This document shows, one piece after another, positions 10,941-22,465 of a stretch of DNA of 64,000 nucleotides. Within the stretch, counting starts at the first letter, position 1; each line of letters begins with the position of its first letter. The notes under the pieces were generated by a model that searched no databases, was not told where the DNA came from, and saw only the letters and a program-made list of their open reading frames with translations. Made by a program: the position numbers and the translations under genes. The stretch lies in the NCBI GenBank assembly GCA_017642695.1, contig JAEPQD010000001.1:1-64000 (forward strand). Direction: 5' to 3'. Source of the DNA: Parvibaculum sp. (GTDB lineage Bacteria; Pseudomonadota; Alphaproteobacteria; Parvibaculales; Parvibaculaceae).

Positions 10941-11788
10941 TCATCCGCGTGGCCGCTCTGCAACGAGGGCCCGTGGAACACCTGAAAGGTCCGGCACGAC
11001 GCGCGGAACCGCCAGTCCCGCGGTTTCGAAGATCGCCGTCACGTCTTCCGCCTGGCCGGCGCCGAGTTCGATGACGGCGGTACCGCCCTGCGTCAAAACG
11101 TCCGGGAGGGCCGCCGCCAGCGCCCGATAGGCGTCGAGCCCGTCGGCGCCGCCATCAAGCGCGAGCACGGGATCGTGCCCGCGCACCTCTTCCTCGAGAG
11201 CGGCAATCTCGCCGCTCGAAATATAGGGCGGGTTCGAGATCACGAGATCGAAACTCCCTTCGAGACCCTGCACCCAGTTGCCCGTGCGGAAGGCGGTCCG
11301 GCCGGAAAGTCCGAGCCGCGCAGCATTGGAAACGGCGACCGCGAGCGCCTCGGCCGATATGTCGATGCCGGTGCCGACCGCATCGGGACGCTCGTGAAGA
11401 AGCGCGAGCAGAAGACAGCCGGTGCCCGTGCCGAGATCGAGAAGCCGGGGCGCCGCAACCTCGCGGAGAGCCGCGAGCGCGGTTTCGACGAGCGTCTCGC
11501 TGTCGGGCCGCGGATCGAGCGTGGCGGGCGTGACGGCGAAGGGAAGGCCCCAGAATTCACGAACACCGAGAATGCGCGACACGGGTTCGCGCGCGAGGCG
11601 GCGGCTCTCGTAGCCGGCAAGCAGCTCTTCTTCCGCCGCACTCATGCGGGTGGCGGGCTCGCGCACCATTTCGATATCGGAAGCACCGGTGACGGCCTGC
11701 ACGAGAACGCGCGCATCGAGCTCGGGCGTGGGAAGTCCCGCCTGCCGGAGCCGCCAGCCAAGCATGCGCATCGCATGGTCGCGCGAGG

Positions 11789-11792
<4 letters not shown>
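10941..11792 (-). CDS. prmC: Peptide chain release factor N5-glutamine methyltransferase PrmC
   Basis: Methylates the glutamine of the GGQ motif in release factors, using SAM. The N-terminal helical domain (1-80) is followed by a Rossmann methyltransferase domain with SAM loop GTGTG (121-125) and catalytic NPPY (187-190). Length 283 aa is normal. It starts with GTG at 11792, overlapping the prfA stop by 4 nt (GTGA), so it is translationally coupled to the gene for its own substrate. Confidence 0.95.
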
Positions 11793-12856
<1,064 letters not shown>

Positions 12857-12943
12857 GGGCTTTCGGGACTGTCGGAGGCCTTGGGAAAAGAGCGAAACGC
12901 TGCCGGCGGACATTCGATCCGCCGGAAAAATCAGGCAGCCTCG

Positions 12944-14101
12944 CTAATCCCCGGCCAGCGCGTGCGACGGCGCGGCTTCCCCGGCGGCGCGCTTTTCTTC
13001 CTCGCGCGCCTTCTCGATTTCGGCCGCCTTCGCCTCGACGAGTTCGACGAGATGATCGACGATGTTCTCGTTCCTGATCTTGTGGTCGCTGAGACCGGCA
13101 AGATAGACCATGCCGGACCCGGCGCCGCCGCCCGTGAAGCCGATGTCGGTCTGTTCGGCCTCGCCCGGTCCGTTGACGACGCAGCCGATGACCGAGAGCG
13201 TCATGGGTGTCGCGATATGCGCGAGACGTTCTTCCAGCACCTGCACCGTACCGATCACGTCGAAGCCCTGCCGCGCGCAGGACGGGCAGGAAATGATGGT
13301 GACGCCGCGATGGCGAAGGTTGAGCGACTTCAGGAGTTCGAAGCCGACTTTCACTTCCTCCACCGGATCGGCGGAGAGCGAAACGCGGACCGTATCGCCG
13401 ATGCCGCCCCAGAGCAGCATGCCGAGACCGACGGACGACTTGATGGTGCCGGACATGAGGCCGCCCGCTTCCGTGACGCCGATATGGAGCGGGCAGTCGA
13501 TGGCGTCGGCCAGTTGCTGATAGGCGGCGACGGTGAGGAAGGGATCGGACGCCTTCACGCTGATCTTGAATTCGTGGAAATCGTGATCCTGCAGGATGCG
13601 CGCGTGATCGAGCGCGCTTTCAACCATCGCTTCCGGACAGGGCTCGCCATATTTCTCGAGAAGATCGCGCTCCAGCGAACCGGCATTGACGCCGATGCGC
13701 ATGGAACAACCGTGATCCTTCGCCGCCTGCACGACCTCGCGAACGCGGGCTTCCGATCCGATATTGCCGGGATTGATGCGCAGGCACGACGCGCCCGCCT
13801 CCGCCGCCTCGATGGCGCGCTTGTAGTGAAAATGGATGTCCGCAACGATCGGGATGGTCGTTTCGCGCACGATCTGGTGGAGAGCCGCCGTCGAATCCGC
13901 GTCGGGGCAGGAGACCCGCACGATGTCGCAGCCCGCCTCCTCGATGCGCCTGATCTGTTCGATGGTCGCCTTCGCATCGGAGGTGAGCGTGTTCGTCATC
14001 GTCTGGACGGAAATCGGCGCATCGCCGCCGACCGGAACCGATCCCACATGGATCTTCCGGCTCTCTCTACGGATGATGTCGCGCCAGGGTCTGATGCTCA
14101 T
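12944..14101 (-). CDS. ispG: 4-hydroxy-3-methylbut-2-enyl diphosphate synthase (flavodoxin), IspG
   Basis: Penultimate step of the MEP isoprenoid pathway: converts MEcPP to HMBPP with a [4Fe-4S] cluster. The cluster ligands are all present: C272, C275, C307 and E314, matching E. coli C270/C273/C305/E312. The TIM-barrel N-terminal part has the VQTMTNT and [10 protein letters not shown] signatures. 385 aa; the last ~40 residues are a charged Ala/Glu tail. Lies downstream of the RodZ-like gene on the same strand. Confidence 0.97.
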   Translation of the reverse strand: MSIRPWRDIIRRESRKIHVGSVPVGGDAPISVQTMTNTLTSDAKATIEQIRRIEEAGCDIVRVSCPDADSTAALHQIVRETTIPIVADIHFHYKRAIEAAEAGASCLRINPGNIGSEARVREVVQAAKDHGCSMRIGVNAGSLERDLLEKYGEPCPEAMVESALDHARILQDHDFHEFKISVKASDPFLTVAAYQQLADAIDCPLHIGVTEAGGLMSGTIKSSVGLGMLLWGGIGDTVRVSLSADPVEEVKVGFELLKSLNLRHRGVTIISCPSCARQGFDVIGTVQVLEERLAHIATPMTLSVIGCVVNGPGEAEQTDIGFTGGGAGSGMVYLAGLSDHKIRNENIVDHLVELVEAKAAEIEKAREEEKRAAGEAAPSHALAGD

Positions 14102-14249
14102 TGCTTCACGCGGGGATTCCGGACCGTTGCTCGTTAACGGGGCTGCGTGGCCGCGCCAAAGGGCGCCGGACCAGGGGCACGGGGCGCGCTACGCTCCGCA
14201 CCATCGCGCCTTCTCATAGCAGAAATATGGCAATGCCGCGAACGGCGGC

Positions 14250-15398
14250 CTATTCGACCGAAACCGCCCCGTCTTCCGCCGGAAGCGCTGCCTCCGCACC
14301 TTCTTCCGCCGGTGCGGCCGGCTTCGGCATCGAGGCCAGAAGATCGGATACGACCAGCGACTTGCCCGTCAGCACCAGCGTGGGCGGACCGGCAAGACCG
14401 AGCGACTGGCCATCGACCATGATCTCGAAGGCGCTGGCATCGCGCGCGACGAGGATGACACCGGGCTGGCTCGGGGCGCGGTAACTGTCGCCGGCATTGA
14501 GAATCTGCTCGATCAGCACCTGGCCCTGCGCGTCCTCGACGCGAACCCAGGCGCCGTCGCGGCGGGCACGGACGACCACGCGGCCGTCGACATTCTCGGC
14601 ACCGTAAGGCGTGCCCTCGGGAAGCGGCGGCAGGCCGACAGGTTCTTCCTCGGCAAGCGCGGCAACTTCCATTTCCTCGGTAGCGGCGGCTTCTGCCGCA
14701 TCCTCGCCGACAACCGGCGCCGGCTCGTAAACCGTCTCGGGCGCGACACCGGCGCTGCCGGAGATGCCGGTTTCCGAAAGCTGGATGCCGGGACCGCGCA
14801 CGACGGGGACGGCGCCGGCGCTCGGCGTGGCCGCAGACGCGCTGTCGCCCCGCGAGCCGGAAACAAAGCTGGACGCCGCCGGCGCGGCCGCAGGCGCTTC
14901 ATCCGCCATGCGCGTCGCCATCATCTCGTCGGTCGATTTCGTGAGAAGCCAGCCGCCATAGGCACCGGCAGCGACGACCAGCGCGACGATGAGCGCCGTG
15001 CCCCGGGGCAGGCGCTTCTCTTCGGAGGCATCCGGAAAATTCAGACTGGCAGCGGTTTCAGCCTCGTTGCGATCGAGCTCGGCCTTGTAGCGCTCGCAGA
15101 CATGGCGGCTGTCGAGACCGAGATATTCCGCATAGGAACGAACGAAACCGACGGCATAGGCCCGCGCGGGAAGCGCGTCGTAGCGGCTTTCTTCCAGCGC
15201 TTCGAGCTGGTCCCGGCGAATGCGGAGACACTGCGCGATGGAACGCAGATCCTCGCTCCGGCGCAAGCGCGCGGCGCGCAGGTCGGCACCAACGGATTCG
15301 GCCTCGACCGGAACTTCGTTTGTGATGTCGCGCAGATGCAACCGCCGACGAGGTTCCGACCCGTTATCCCCGGTCGGAAGCATGGTGATCTTGTTCAT
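14250..15398 (-). CDS. RodZ-like protein (HTH plus DUF4115 domain)
   Basis: 382 aa. The N-terminal cytoplasmic HTH_25 domain (about 35-105, with RSIAQCLRIRRDQLEALEESRY) is followed by one membrane helix (about 131-151), a long low-complexity Ala/Pro/Glu periplasmic linker and a C-terminal DUF4115 beta domain (about 275-345, with WVRVEDAQG). RodZ ties MreB to the elongation machinery and sets cell shape. The neighbouring ispG supports this assignment, since rodZ-ispG adjacency is common. Confidence 0.82.
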   Translation of the reverse strand: MNKITMLPTGDNGSEPRRRLHLRDITNEVPVEAESVGADLRAARLRRSEDLRSIAQCLRIRRDQLEALEESRYDALPARAYAVGFVRSYAEYLGLDSRHVCERYKAELDRNEAETAASLNFPDASEEKRLPRGTALIVALVVAAGAYGGWLLTKSTDEMMATRMADEAPAAAPAASSFVSGSRGDSASAATPSAGAVPVVRGPGIQLSETGISGSAGVAPETVYEPAPVVGEDAAEAAATEEMEVAALAEEEPVGLPPLPEGTPYGAENVDGRVVVRARRDGAWVRVEDAQGQVLIEQILNAGDSYRAPSQPGVILVARDASAFEIMVDGQSLGLAGPPTLVLTGKSLVVSDLLASMPKPAAPAEEGAEAALPAEDGAVSVE

Positions 15399-15653
15399 CT
15401 ATCCGGGCTCTTCCCGAGCTGAGCCATCTCAATCCGCGAATTCTGCCAAAGGCTCCACGAATTGCCATGGACGTTTCAAAATGCGACACGCCGCACCCCC
15501 AAGAGACGGCCTTCGCATAGCGCCCAAAAGCATCTGAGACCCAAGAATAGAACAAATCTGTTGACAAACTGCAACCACGGACTGCTCCAACCCCATTATT
15601 CCGGCTGCATTTTTCGTCCTGCGGACCGTCGAAACGCAGATTCTGGTGCTGAC

Positions 15654-17921
15654 TCAGACGGCGACCCCGTGAGCCTCGGCGAAAGAGGCGAGTTGCGCGC
15701 GCACGCTCCGGTCCGGAAGCCCGTAAAGGCCCTCCATGAAGGTCTCGAGTTTGGAGACGTCGAGGGAGCGAACCATCATCTTCACGGGGCCGATGGCGGC
15801 GGGCGACATCGAGATGCGCCGGAGCCCGACCCCCGCCAGCGCCATGGCTTCGAGCGGCCGGCCCGACATCTCGCCGCAAAGGGTGAGCGGGGTGCCGTGC
15901 TCGCGGCACTTGACGACGATGTGGCGGAGGAAGCTCAGCACCGCCGGGCTCAGGAAATCGTAGCGGGTCGCCACCCGGGGATTGCCCCGGTCGGAGGCGA
16001 AGAGAAATTGCAGGAGATCGTTGGAGCCGATCGAGACGAAATCGACCAGCGGCAGCAGCGTGTCGAGCTGCCAGGCGAGCGAGGGCACTTCGAGCATCGT
16101 GCCGACTTCGAGATGCGCCGGGCATTCCTTGTCGAACTTCTTGAGCCGGGCGAGTTCCTTGTCGACGAGCGCGCGGGCGCGGCTGTACTCGGCGACCTCG
16201 GCGACCATCGGGAACATGATCCTGAGCGAGCGGCCCGCCGCCGCCGTGAGCAGCGCGCGGATCTGATGACGGAGCAATGCCGGGCGATCGAGGCTGATGC
16301 GGATCGCCCGCCAGCCAAGCGCCGGGTTCTCTTCCTTCAGCGCCGAGAGGTTCATGTAGGGCAGCATCTTGTCGCCGCCGATATCGAGCGTGCGGAAGAC
16401 GGCGGGCTTGTCGCCCGCCTCGTCGAGCACGGCGCGATAGAGCTCGATCTGCTCGCGCAGGCTCGGCAGCGTCGAGGCGATCATGAACTGGAGTTCGGTG
16501 CGGAAGAGGCCGATGCCCTCCGCGCCCGCCTCATCGAGATGCGGCAGGTCGACCTGAAGGCCGGCATTGACGTAGAGAGCGACCTTCTCGCCGTCGAGCG
16601 TGACGGAGGGCTCGCCCCGGATCGCCTTGTACTGCTCCTGCTTGCGCGCGCGGAAACGGGCTTTCTCGGAGTAGGAAGCGATCACTTCCTGCGAGGGGCG
16701 CAGATAGACCTCGCCCGTGTCGCCGTCGACGATGATGGCATCGCCCGGCTCGACATGTTCGAGAATGTCCTCGGCGCGGCCGACGGTCGCGATGCCGAAG
16801 GCGCGCGCGACGATGGAGACATGGGCGTTGGGCGCGCCCTCCTCCAGCACGAGGCCCCGAAGCCGCTCCTTGTCGTAGTCGAGGAGTTCGGCCGGCCCCA
16901 TGTTGCGCGCGATGATGATGGCATCGTTCGGCAGGTTCGCGGACAGCGAGGCGAGCGTGACGCCCGTGAGCTGGCGGAGCAGCCGGTTCGCGAGATCGTC
17001 GAAATCGTGAAGCCGGTCGCGGATGTAGGGGTCGGCGGCCCGCTGGAGCCGGGCGCGGGTGTCGTTCTGCACACGCTCGACGGCGGCCTCGGCGGTGAGG
17101 CCGGTCTTCACGGCTTCGAGCATCCGCTGCAGCCAGCCGCGGTCGTTCGCGAACATGCGGTAGGCCTGCAGCACCTCGCGATGCTCGCCCGCATGGGAGA
17201 GGTCTTCCGTTTCCAGCATGTCGTCGATGGAACCCCGGAGCGCATAGACCGCCTGCTCGAGGCGTTTCAGCTCGACATCGGTGTCCTCGGCGATGAGCTT
17301 CGTCACATGGACGCGCGGCTCGTGAAGAACGGCATGGCCGAGCGCGATGCTTTCCGAGAAGGAAGTGCCCGCGATGTGATAGGGCATCTGGCGGGAAAGA
17401 TTGGGCTCGTCGGGCTCGGCGCCGATGAGGTCGGCCGCGGCGACGACTTCCGCAAGCACCATCGCGACCGTCTGCAGCGCCTCGACTTCCTCTTCGGTGT
17501 AGTGGCGCTTGGTCCGGTTCTGCACGACGAGGACGCCGACGACCTTGCCGGACCTGAGGATCGGCACACCCATCAGCGACTTGTAGATTTCCTCGCCCGT
17601 TTCCGGCCGGTAGGCGAAGCCCGGATGGGACTGCGCATCGGCAAGATTGAGCGGCCGGGCGTGAGCGGCGATGTCGCCGACAAGGCCTTCGCCGACGCGG
17701 AGCCTCGTTGCATGGACGGCCGTCGGCTTCAGACCTTCGGTGGCGGAAAGCTCGAGTTCCTTCGTCCCGTTCATGAGATAGACGGAACACACTTCCGCGA
17801 CCATGTTGGAAGCGATCAGCACGACGATCTTGTCGAGCCGCTTCTGAGCGCTCTCCGGCTCCGCCATGACCTCGCGCAGCCGACGGAGCAGAATGCGCGG
17901 ACCACCGACGGAGCCCGGCAT
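15654..17921 (-). CDS. ptsP: PTS-Ntr phosphoenolpyruvate-protein phosphotransferase (EI-Ntr)
   Basis: Starts the nitrogen PTS relay by transferring phosphate from PEP to NPr. An N-terminal GAF domain (about 20-165), which senses nitrogen status in characterised EI-Ntr proteins, is followed by the PEP-utiliser N-terminal domain, the phosphohistidine domain with H367 in GAPNAHVSI, and the C-terminal TIM barrel with GSNDLLQF and LCGEMSG. 755 aa is normal. Located next to lysC as in many alphaproteobacteria. NPr and EIIA-Ntr partners are not in this window. Confidence 0.95.
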   Translation of the reverse strand: MPGSVGGPRILLRRLREVMAEPESAQKRLDKIVVLIASNMVAEVCSVYLMNGTKELELSATEGLKPTAVHATRLRVGEGLVGDIAAHARPLNLADAQSHPGFAYRPETGEEIYKSLMGVPILRSGKVVGVLVVQNRTKRHYTEEEVEALQTVAMVLAEVVAAADLIGAEPDEPNLSRQMPYHIAGTSFSESIALGHAVLHEPRVHVTKLIAEDTDVELKRLEQAVYALRGSIDDMLETEDLSHAGEHREVLQAYRMFANDRGWLQRMLEAVKTGLTAEAAVERVQNDTRARLQRAADPYIRDRLHDFDDLANRLLRQLTGVTLASLSANLPNDAIIIARNMGPAELLDYDKERLRGLVLEEGAPNAHVSIVARAFGIATVGRAEDILEHVEPGDAIIVDGDTGEVYLRPSQEVIASYSEKARFRARKQEQYKAIRGEPSVTLDGEKVALYVNAGLQVDLPHLDEAGAEGIGLFRTELQFMIASTLPSLREQIELYRAVLDEAGDKPAVFRTLDIGGDKMLPYMNLSALKEENPALGWRAIRISLDRPALLRHQIRALLTAAAGRSLRIMFPMVAEVAEYSRARALVDKELARLKKFDKECPAHLEVGTMLEVPSLAWQLDTLLPLVDFVSIGSNDLLQFLFASDRGNPRVATRYDFLSPAVLSFLRHIVVKCREHGTPLTLCGEMSGRPLEAMALAGVGLRRISMSPAAIGPVKMMVRSLDVSKLETFMEGLYGLPDRSVRAQLASFAEAHGVAV

Positions 17922-17982
17922 CAGCTGCGATCCCGTTTGGAGCGGAATTGTGGGCGGAAGAGATTCAAGCGGCCGGCTCCCG

Positions 17983-19242
17983 TTACTCGGCGTCGAGACC
18001 GTAGGCCGTGTGCAGGGCGCGCACGGCCAGTTCCGTATAATCCGAGGAGATCAGCACACTGACCTTGATCTCGGACGTCGTGATCGCGAGGATATTGATG
18101 CCTTTCTCGGCGAGCGTGCGGAACATGGTCTGCGCGACGCCTGCATGGCTGCGCATCCCGATGCCGATGACGGACACCTTGATGACATTCGTGTCGGTCT
18201 TCACTTCCTTGCAGCCGATCTCGGCCTGTGCCTTGCGGATCACGTCCTCGGCGCGGGCGAGTTCAGCCTGCGGCACCGTGAAGGTCATGTCCGTGCTCTT
18301 GCCGTCGTCCGACACGTTCTGGATGATCATGTCGACATTGATCGAGTTGTCGGCGAGCGGGCCGAAAATACGAGCGGCGACGCCGGGCTTGTCCTCGACC
18401 TTGACGAGCGTCACCTTGGCCTCGTCCTTGGAATAGGCGATGCCGCTCACGACCTGCTGTTCCACGATTTCTTCCTCGTCGCATACAAGAGTACCGGGAC
18501 CGTTGCCACCTGCGCCATAGGCGGCATGCGGCGCGTCGGGCGTATCGAAGCTCGAGCGGACCTGCAGGCGCACCCGGTGAACCATGGCGAGCTCGACGGA
18601 ACGGGTCTGGAGAACTTTGGCACCGAGCGATGCCATCTCCAGCATCTCCTCGTAGCTGATCTTATCAAGCTTTCGGGCCTTCGCAACGATGCGCGGGTCC
18701 GTCGTATAGACGCCGTCGACATCGGTATAGATGTCGCAGAGATCCGCGCCGATGGCCGCCGCGACGGCGACTGCGCTCGTGTCGGAGCCACCACGCCCGA
18801 GCGTCGTGATTCTGTTGTCGGGGCCGAGCCCCTGGAAACCGGCGATGACCGCCACCTCGCCGCGCGACAGGCGCGTCACGAGTTCGCTGCCGTCAATCTC
18901 GCGAATGCGGGCGGCGCCATGCGCACCGTCCGTGCGAATCGGAATCTGCCAGCCGAGCCAGGAGCGCGCGGGGATGCCGATGCGCTGCAACTCGATCGAG
19001 AGGAGCGCGATCGTCACCTGTTCGCCGCTCGCGACGATGGTGTCGTATTCGCGCGCATCGTGGAGCGGCGCCGTTTCGCGCGCCCAGGAAACGAGCTGAT
19101 TGGTCGTACCCGCCATCGCGGAGACGACGACCGCGACCTCGTGGCCCGCATCGACTTCGCGCTTCACATGGGCGGCAACGTTCCGGATGCGCTCGACATC
19201 CGCGACCGACGTTCCCCCGAATTTCATGACCAGTCTGGCCAT
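17983..19242 (-). CDS. lysC: Aspartate kinase
   Basis: Phosphorylates aspartate, first step to lysine, threonine, methionine and DAP. The kinase domain starts with KFGGTSV (about 6-12) and has the FxGLGPDN/TLGRGGSDTSAV signature. Two C-terminal ACT domains (about 265-419) allow feedback control by lysine/threonine. The ATG at 19242 with GGAAGAG upstream is preferred over the 11-residue longer reading. 419 aa is typical of monofunctional aspartokinase. Confidence 0.96.
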   Translation of the reverse strand: MARLVMKFGGTSVADVERIRNVAAHVKREVDAGHEVAVVVSAMAGTTNQLVSWARETAPLHDAREYDTIVASGEQVTIALLSIELQRIGIPARSWLGWQIPIRTDGAHGAARIREIDGSELVTRLSRGEVAVIAGFQGLGPDNRITTLGRGGSDTSAVAVAAAIGADLCDIYTDVDGVYTTDPRIVAKARKLDKISYEEMLEMASLGAKVLQTRSVELAMVHRVRLQVRSSFDTPDAPHAAYGAGGNGPGTLVCDEEEIVEQQVVSGIAYSKDEAKVTLVKVEDKPGVAARIFGPLADNSINVDMIIQNVSDDGKSTDMTFTVPQAELARAEDVIRKAQAEIGCKEVKTDTNVIKVSVIGIGMRSHAGVAQTMFRTLAEKGINILAITTSEIKVSVLISSDYTELAVRALHTAYGLDAE

Positions 19243-19462
19243 CGTCTCTTCCACTCTTCCTGCCGCCGCGGCCAAGACCTCACACCAACCGGCGCGCTGG
19301 ACCAGACCGGGCCTGACCTTTTATATGGCGCCCTGTATCATGACCTGGTGAGAGGTAGACCCGCGCCGCCGGGCGCGGCCATACATACAGGCCCCCGGGC
19401 GGAGCCGCAACCGGCGGAAAAGGCGGCAAAACCCCTCGAAGACGCAGGGAAAACCTCGCATA

Positions 19463-20242
19463 ATGGCGGGCATGACAAACAAAAGCGCGAGCATGGGCGG
19501 GACCTCCAGCATCGATCCGGGGGAGATCGCCCGCTTTTCCGCCATGGCCGCCGAATGGTGGGACCCGGCGGGAAAGTTCCGCCCGCTCCACAAGTTCAAC
19601 CCGACGAGGCTCGCCTATATCCGGGACGCGGCGGCGCGCCATTTCGGCCGCGACCCGAAATCCATGCGGCCCTTCGAGGGCCTGCGCTTCCTCGATATCG
19701 GCTGCGGCGGCGGTCTCCTTTCCGAACCCATGGCCCGGCTCGGCGCAGCGATGGTGAGCGCGGATGCCTCCGAGCAGAACATCGCCACCGCGAGCGTCCA
19801 CGCCGCCGAACAGGGCCTCGATATCGACTACCGCTGCACGACGGCGGAAGACCTTGCGGCGGCCGGCGAAACGTTCGACGTCATCCTCAACATGGAAGTG
19901 ATCGAGCATGTCGCCGATCCCATGCCGTTCCTGGCGAATTGCGCCGGCATGCTGAAGCCCGGCGGGCTCATGTTCATCGCGACGCTGAACCGCACGCTCA
20001 AGGCGCATGCGTTTGCCATCGTCGGCGCGGAATATGTGCTCGGCTGGCTGCCGCGCGGTACGCATGACTGGAAGAAGTTCATCACGACGCGCGAGATGGA
20101 AGAGGGAATCGCGGCGGCAGGACTCGACCTCAAGGAACTGAAAGGTGTGAGTTACAACCCGCTGACGGACAAGTGGTCGCTCTCGAACGACACGGATGTG
20201 AACTACATGGCGCTCGCGGCAAGGCCCGGCGCGGAGAACTGA
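19463..20242 (+). CDS. ubiG: Ubiquinone biosynthesis O-methyltransferase UbiG
   Basis: Carries out both O-methylations in ubiquinone synthesis. Class I SAM methyltransferase of 259 aa with SAM loop [12 protein letters not shown] (about 75-86), the UbiG N-terminal motif [11 protein letters not shown](A)GKF and the C-terminal [11 protein letters not shown], all specific to UbiG/Coq3. The start is uncertain between ATG 19463 and ATG 19472; neither has a strong Shine-Dalgarno. Divergent from lysC. Confidence 0.95.
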   Translation: MAGMTNKSASMGGTSSIDPGEIARFSAMAAEWWDPAGKFRPLHKFNPTRLAYIRDAAARHFGRDPKSMRPFEGLRFLDIGCGGGLLSEPMARLGAAMVSADASEQNIATASVHAAEQGLDIDYRCTTAEDLAAAGETFDVILNMEVIEHVADPMPFLANCAGMLKPGGLMFIATLNRTLKAHAFAIVGAEYVLGWLPRGTHDWKKFITTREMEEGIAAAGLDLKELKGVSYNPLTDKWSLSNDTDVNYMALAARPGAEN

Positions 20243-20259
20243 ACGGCGGGGGATTCCGG

Positions 20260-20640
20260 ATGACGAAGAAGACGAAGTGGCAGCGCGCCGCCCGGCGCGG
20301 CCTTGCCCTTGCCTGTCTGGCGGTGGCGTTTGCAGGCTGCGACGAAGCGAAGAACGAGGCCGCGGCCGTCACCCTCGACGAGCGGCAGGCAACGCTCTAC
20401 GAACATGCCTGCAAGACCTGCCACGAGGACCCCGCGACGGGCGCGCCGCAGACGCACGACACGGCGGCCTGGGCCCCGCGCATCGCCAAGGGCGAGGACG
20501 TGCTTCTCGACAACATCGTCAACGGCTTCAACGGCATGCCGCCGCTCGGCCAGTGCATCGAATGCGATGCAGACGACTTCATTTCGCTGACCATGTTCAT
20601 GGCCGCGCCTGCGCACAACGAAACGGGAGACTCCCAATGA
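20260..20640 (+). CDS. c-type cytochrome lipoprotein (cytochrome c5-like)
   Basis: 126 aa. A lipoprotein signal peptide ends in AFAGC with lipidated C27. One haem c site is CKTCH (51-55), with Met93 in GMPP as probable sixth ligand. A second CxxC (C99, C102), without His, matches the disulfide of the cytochrome c5 family. It acts in the periplasm, tethered by lipid. The stop codon overlaps the start of the flavoprotein gene by 4 nt (ATGA), so the two are coupled; the cytochrome is the likely electron acceptor of the flavoprotein. Confidence 0.88.
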   Translation: MTKKTKWQRAARRGLALACLAVAFAGCDEAKNEAAAVTLDERQATLYEHACKTCHEDPATGAPQTHDTAAWAPRIAKGEDVLLDNIVNGFNGMPPLGQCIECDADDFISLTMFMAAPAHNETGDSQ

Positions 20641-22028
20641 TGCTTTCGCGCCGCCGCCTGCTGCAATACGCCGCCTCCGCCTCCGCGCTTGCCGCGACGG
20701 GCATCATTCCAGGCTATGTCGCGACGGCCTTCGGAGAGGAAGAGAAACGCGTCATCCCCTGGAAGAACTGGTCGGGCGGGCAGAGCTGCACGCCTGCACT
20801 GCGCGCCGCGCCGGCAAGCGAGGCGGAGCTGGCTGGCATCGTGACGAACGGCACAGCGCCAATCCGCGCAGTGGGCGCGGGACACTCCTTCTCGCCACTT
20901 GTGCCGACGGAAGGGACGCTCCTCTCGCTCGACCGCATGAGCGGTATCGTCTCCCATGACGAAGCGACGCATCGCGCGACCATCAAAGCGGGCACGCGTC
21001 TCGGCGCAATGGCGGCGGAACTGGCGGAGCGCGGCCTTGCCCTCGACAACATGCCCGACATCAACAAGCAGACGGTTGCGGGCGCGATCTCGACCGCGAC
21101 CCACGGGACCGGCGCGGACCTCGGCTCGCTGTCGAGCTTCGTGACGGAGCTGCGCCTCATGACGGCAAAGGGCGAAGTCATCGACTGCAATGCGCGGTCG
21201 AATGCGGAGATCTTCGACGCAGCACGCGTGTCAGTCGGCTCGCTCGGCATCGTGACGCAGGTGACGATGCAGGCGCGCCCGCTCTACAAGCTGAAGCGGC
21301 GGACATGGATCGTGCCGGTCGAGGAGATGCTGGAAGCCGCCCCTGAACTCTGGAAAAAGCATCGCAACTTCGAATTCTACTACGTGCCTTATTCCGGCAT
21401 GGCGATCGGCATCACCAACGACGAGACCGACGAGGCGGAAACGCCTGAACCCGTGAACGAGGACGACGAGGGACTGCGCCAGCTCCAGCAATTGCAGGAA
21501 TGGCTGGGCTGGTCACCCGCGACAAGGCGCTGGCTTATCCAGACCCTCATGGGCGGCATGGACCCCGAGGAACGCGTCGACTATTCGCACAAGACGCTCT
21601 CGGCGGAGCGCAACGTGCGCTTCAACGAGATGGAATATCACCTGCCGCGCGAGGCCGGGCCGGAAGCGCTGCGCGAGATCATCGACACCATCGAGATGAA
21701 CAATGTCGAGGTCTTCTTCCCGATCGAGTTCCGCACCACGGCGCCGGACGAGGCATGGCTGAGCCCCTTCTACGGCCGCGAAAGCTGCTCGATCGCGGTC
21801 CACCGCTATCATGAAGAGGACTACACGCCCTATTTCAGCCTGATCGAGCCGATCTTCCGCAAGCATGAGGGCCGCCCGCACTGGGGCAAGCTCAACACGC
21901 TGAACGCGGACGACTTCGCGGCGCTTTACCCGAAGTGGAACGATTTTCTGGAAGTGCGCGCGGAACTCGATCCCGAAGGCCGGTTCCTCAATCCTTATCT
22001 GCGGGAAGTGTTCGGGGTCGGCGCCTAA
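20637..22028 (+). CDS. FAD-linked D-arabinono-1,4-lactone oxidase family protein, Tat-exported
   Basis: 463 aa. A twin-arginine signal (RRRLLQ followed by a hydrophobic stretch, residues 1-33) directs a folded flavoprotein to the periplasm. The N-terminal FAD-binding PCMH domain (about 45-215) has VGAGHSFSP and TATHGTGADLGS; the C-terminal ALO domain contains HWGK. The family oxidises aldonolactones or alditols (ALO, L-gulonolactone oxidase, plant GALDH, alditol oxidase). Coupling to a cytochrome c gene suggests it passes electrons to cytochrome c, as plant GALDH does, rather than to oxygen. Substrate unknown. ATG at 20637, with a second ATG directly after. Confidence 0.87.
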   Translation: MMLSRRRLLQYAASASALAATGIIPGYVATAFGEEEKRVIPWKNWSGGQSCTPALRAAPASEAELAGIVTNGTAPIRAVGAGHSFSPLVPTEGTLLSLDRMSGIVSHDEATHRATIKAGTRLGAMAAELAERGLALDNMPDINKQTVAGAISTATHGTGADLGSLSSFVTELRLMTAKGEVIDCNARSNAEIFDAARVSVGSLGIVTQVTMQARPLYKLKRRTWIVPVEEMLEAAPELWKKHRNFEFYYVPYSGMAIGITNDETDEAETPEPVNEDDEGLRQLQQLQEWLGWSPATRRWLIQTLMGGMDPEERVDYSHKTLSAERNVRFNEMEYHLPREAGPEALREIIDTIEMNNVEVFFPIEFRTTAPDEAWLSPFYGRESCSIAVHRYHEEDYTPYFSLIEPIFRKHEGRPHWGKLNTLNADDFAALYPKWNDFLEVRAELDPEGRFLNPYLREVFGVGA

Positions 22029-22465
22029 TTCGCGCTGCGCCTCGGCACGATCGGCAGTGGCGCAACCTCGACACCCTCCTCGATCAGCTCGCGCGCCTCG
22101 TCGGGCGTCGCCTCGCCATAGATGTCGCGATGCTCGGTCTCGCCGTAGTGAATGCGGCGCGCCTCTTCTGCGAAGGCGTCGCCCACATAGTCGCAATTCT
22201 CTTCGACGTGTTTCCTCAGGGCGAGCATCATCATGCTCATCTTCTGCGCCATGGCGGCGGGCGTGGAAGACGCTTCGCCCTGCGGCGCACTCTTGCCGAT
22301 ACTCTTTCCAATGCTCGGCGCCATCAGGGCCTTGCGGACGGAAGCGCTGCCGCAATGCGGACAGAGAACCTCGCCGGCCTCGACCTGTGCGTCGAAGCCG
22401 TCGGAGGATGGAAACCAGCCATCAAACTCGTGGTCGTGCTCGCAGGCGAGCGCATAACGGATCAT
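22025..22465 (-). CDS. DUF1178 family protein
   Basis: 146 aa. The N-terminal zinc-ribbon-like part has CEHDHEFDGWF and CPHCGS (pairs at about C8 and C35/C38), then a linker and a C-terminal conserved segment CDYVGDAFAEEARRIHYGETEHRDIYGEAT. This is the alphaproteobacterial DUF1178 family, function unknown. It overlaps the nitrilase-like gene by 4 nt (ATGA) and ends 4 nt inside the convergent oxidase gene. Members often sit in a nitrilase-grxC-comF cluster, as here. Confidence 0.9.
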   Translation of the reverse strand: MIRYALACEHDHEFDGWFPSSDGFDAQVEAGEVLCPHCGSASVRKALMAPSIGKSIGKSAPQGEASSTPAAMAQKMSMMMLALRKHVEENCDYVGDAFAEEARRIHYGETEHRDIYGEATPDEARELIEEGVEVAPLPIVPRRSAN

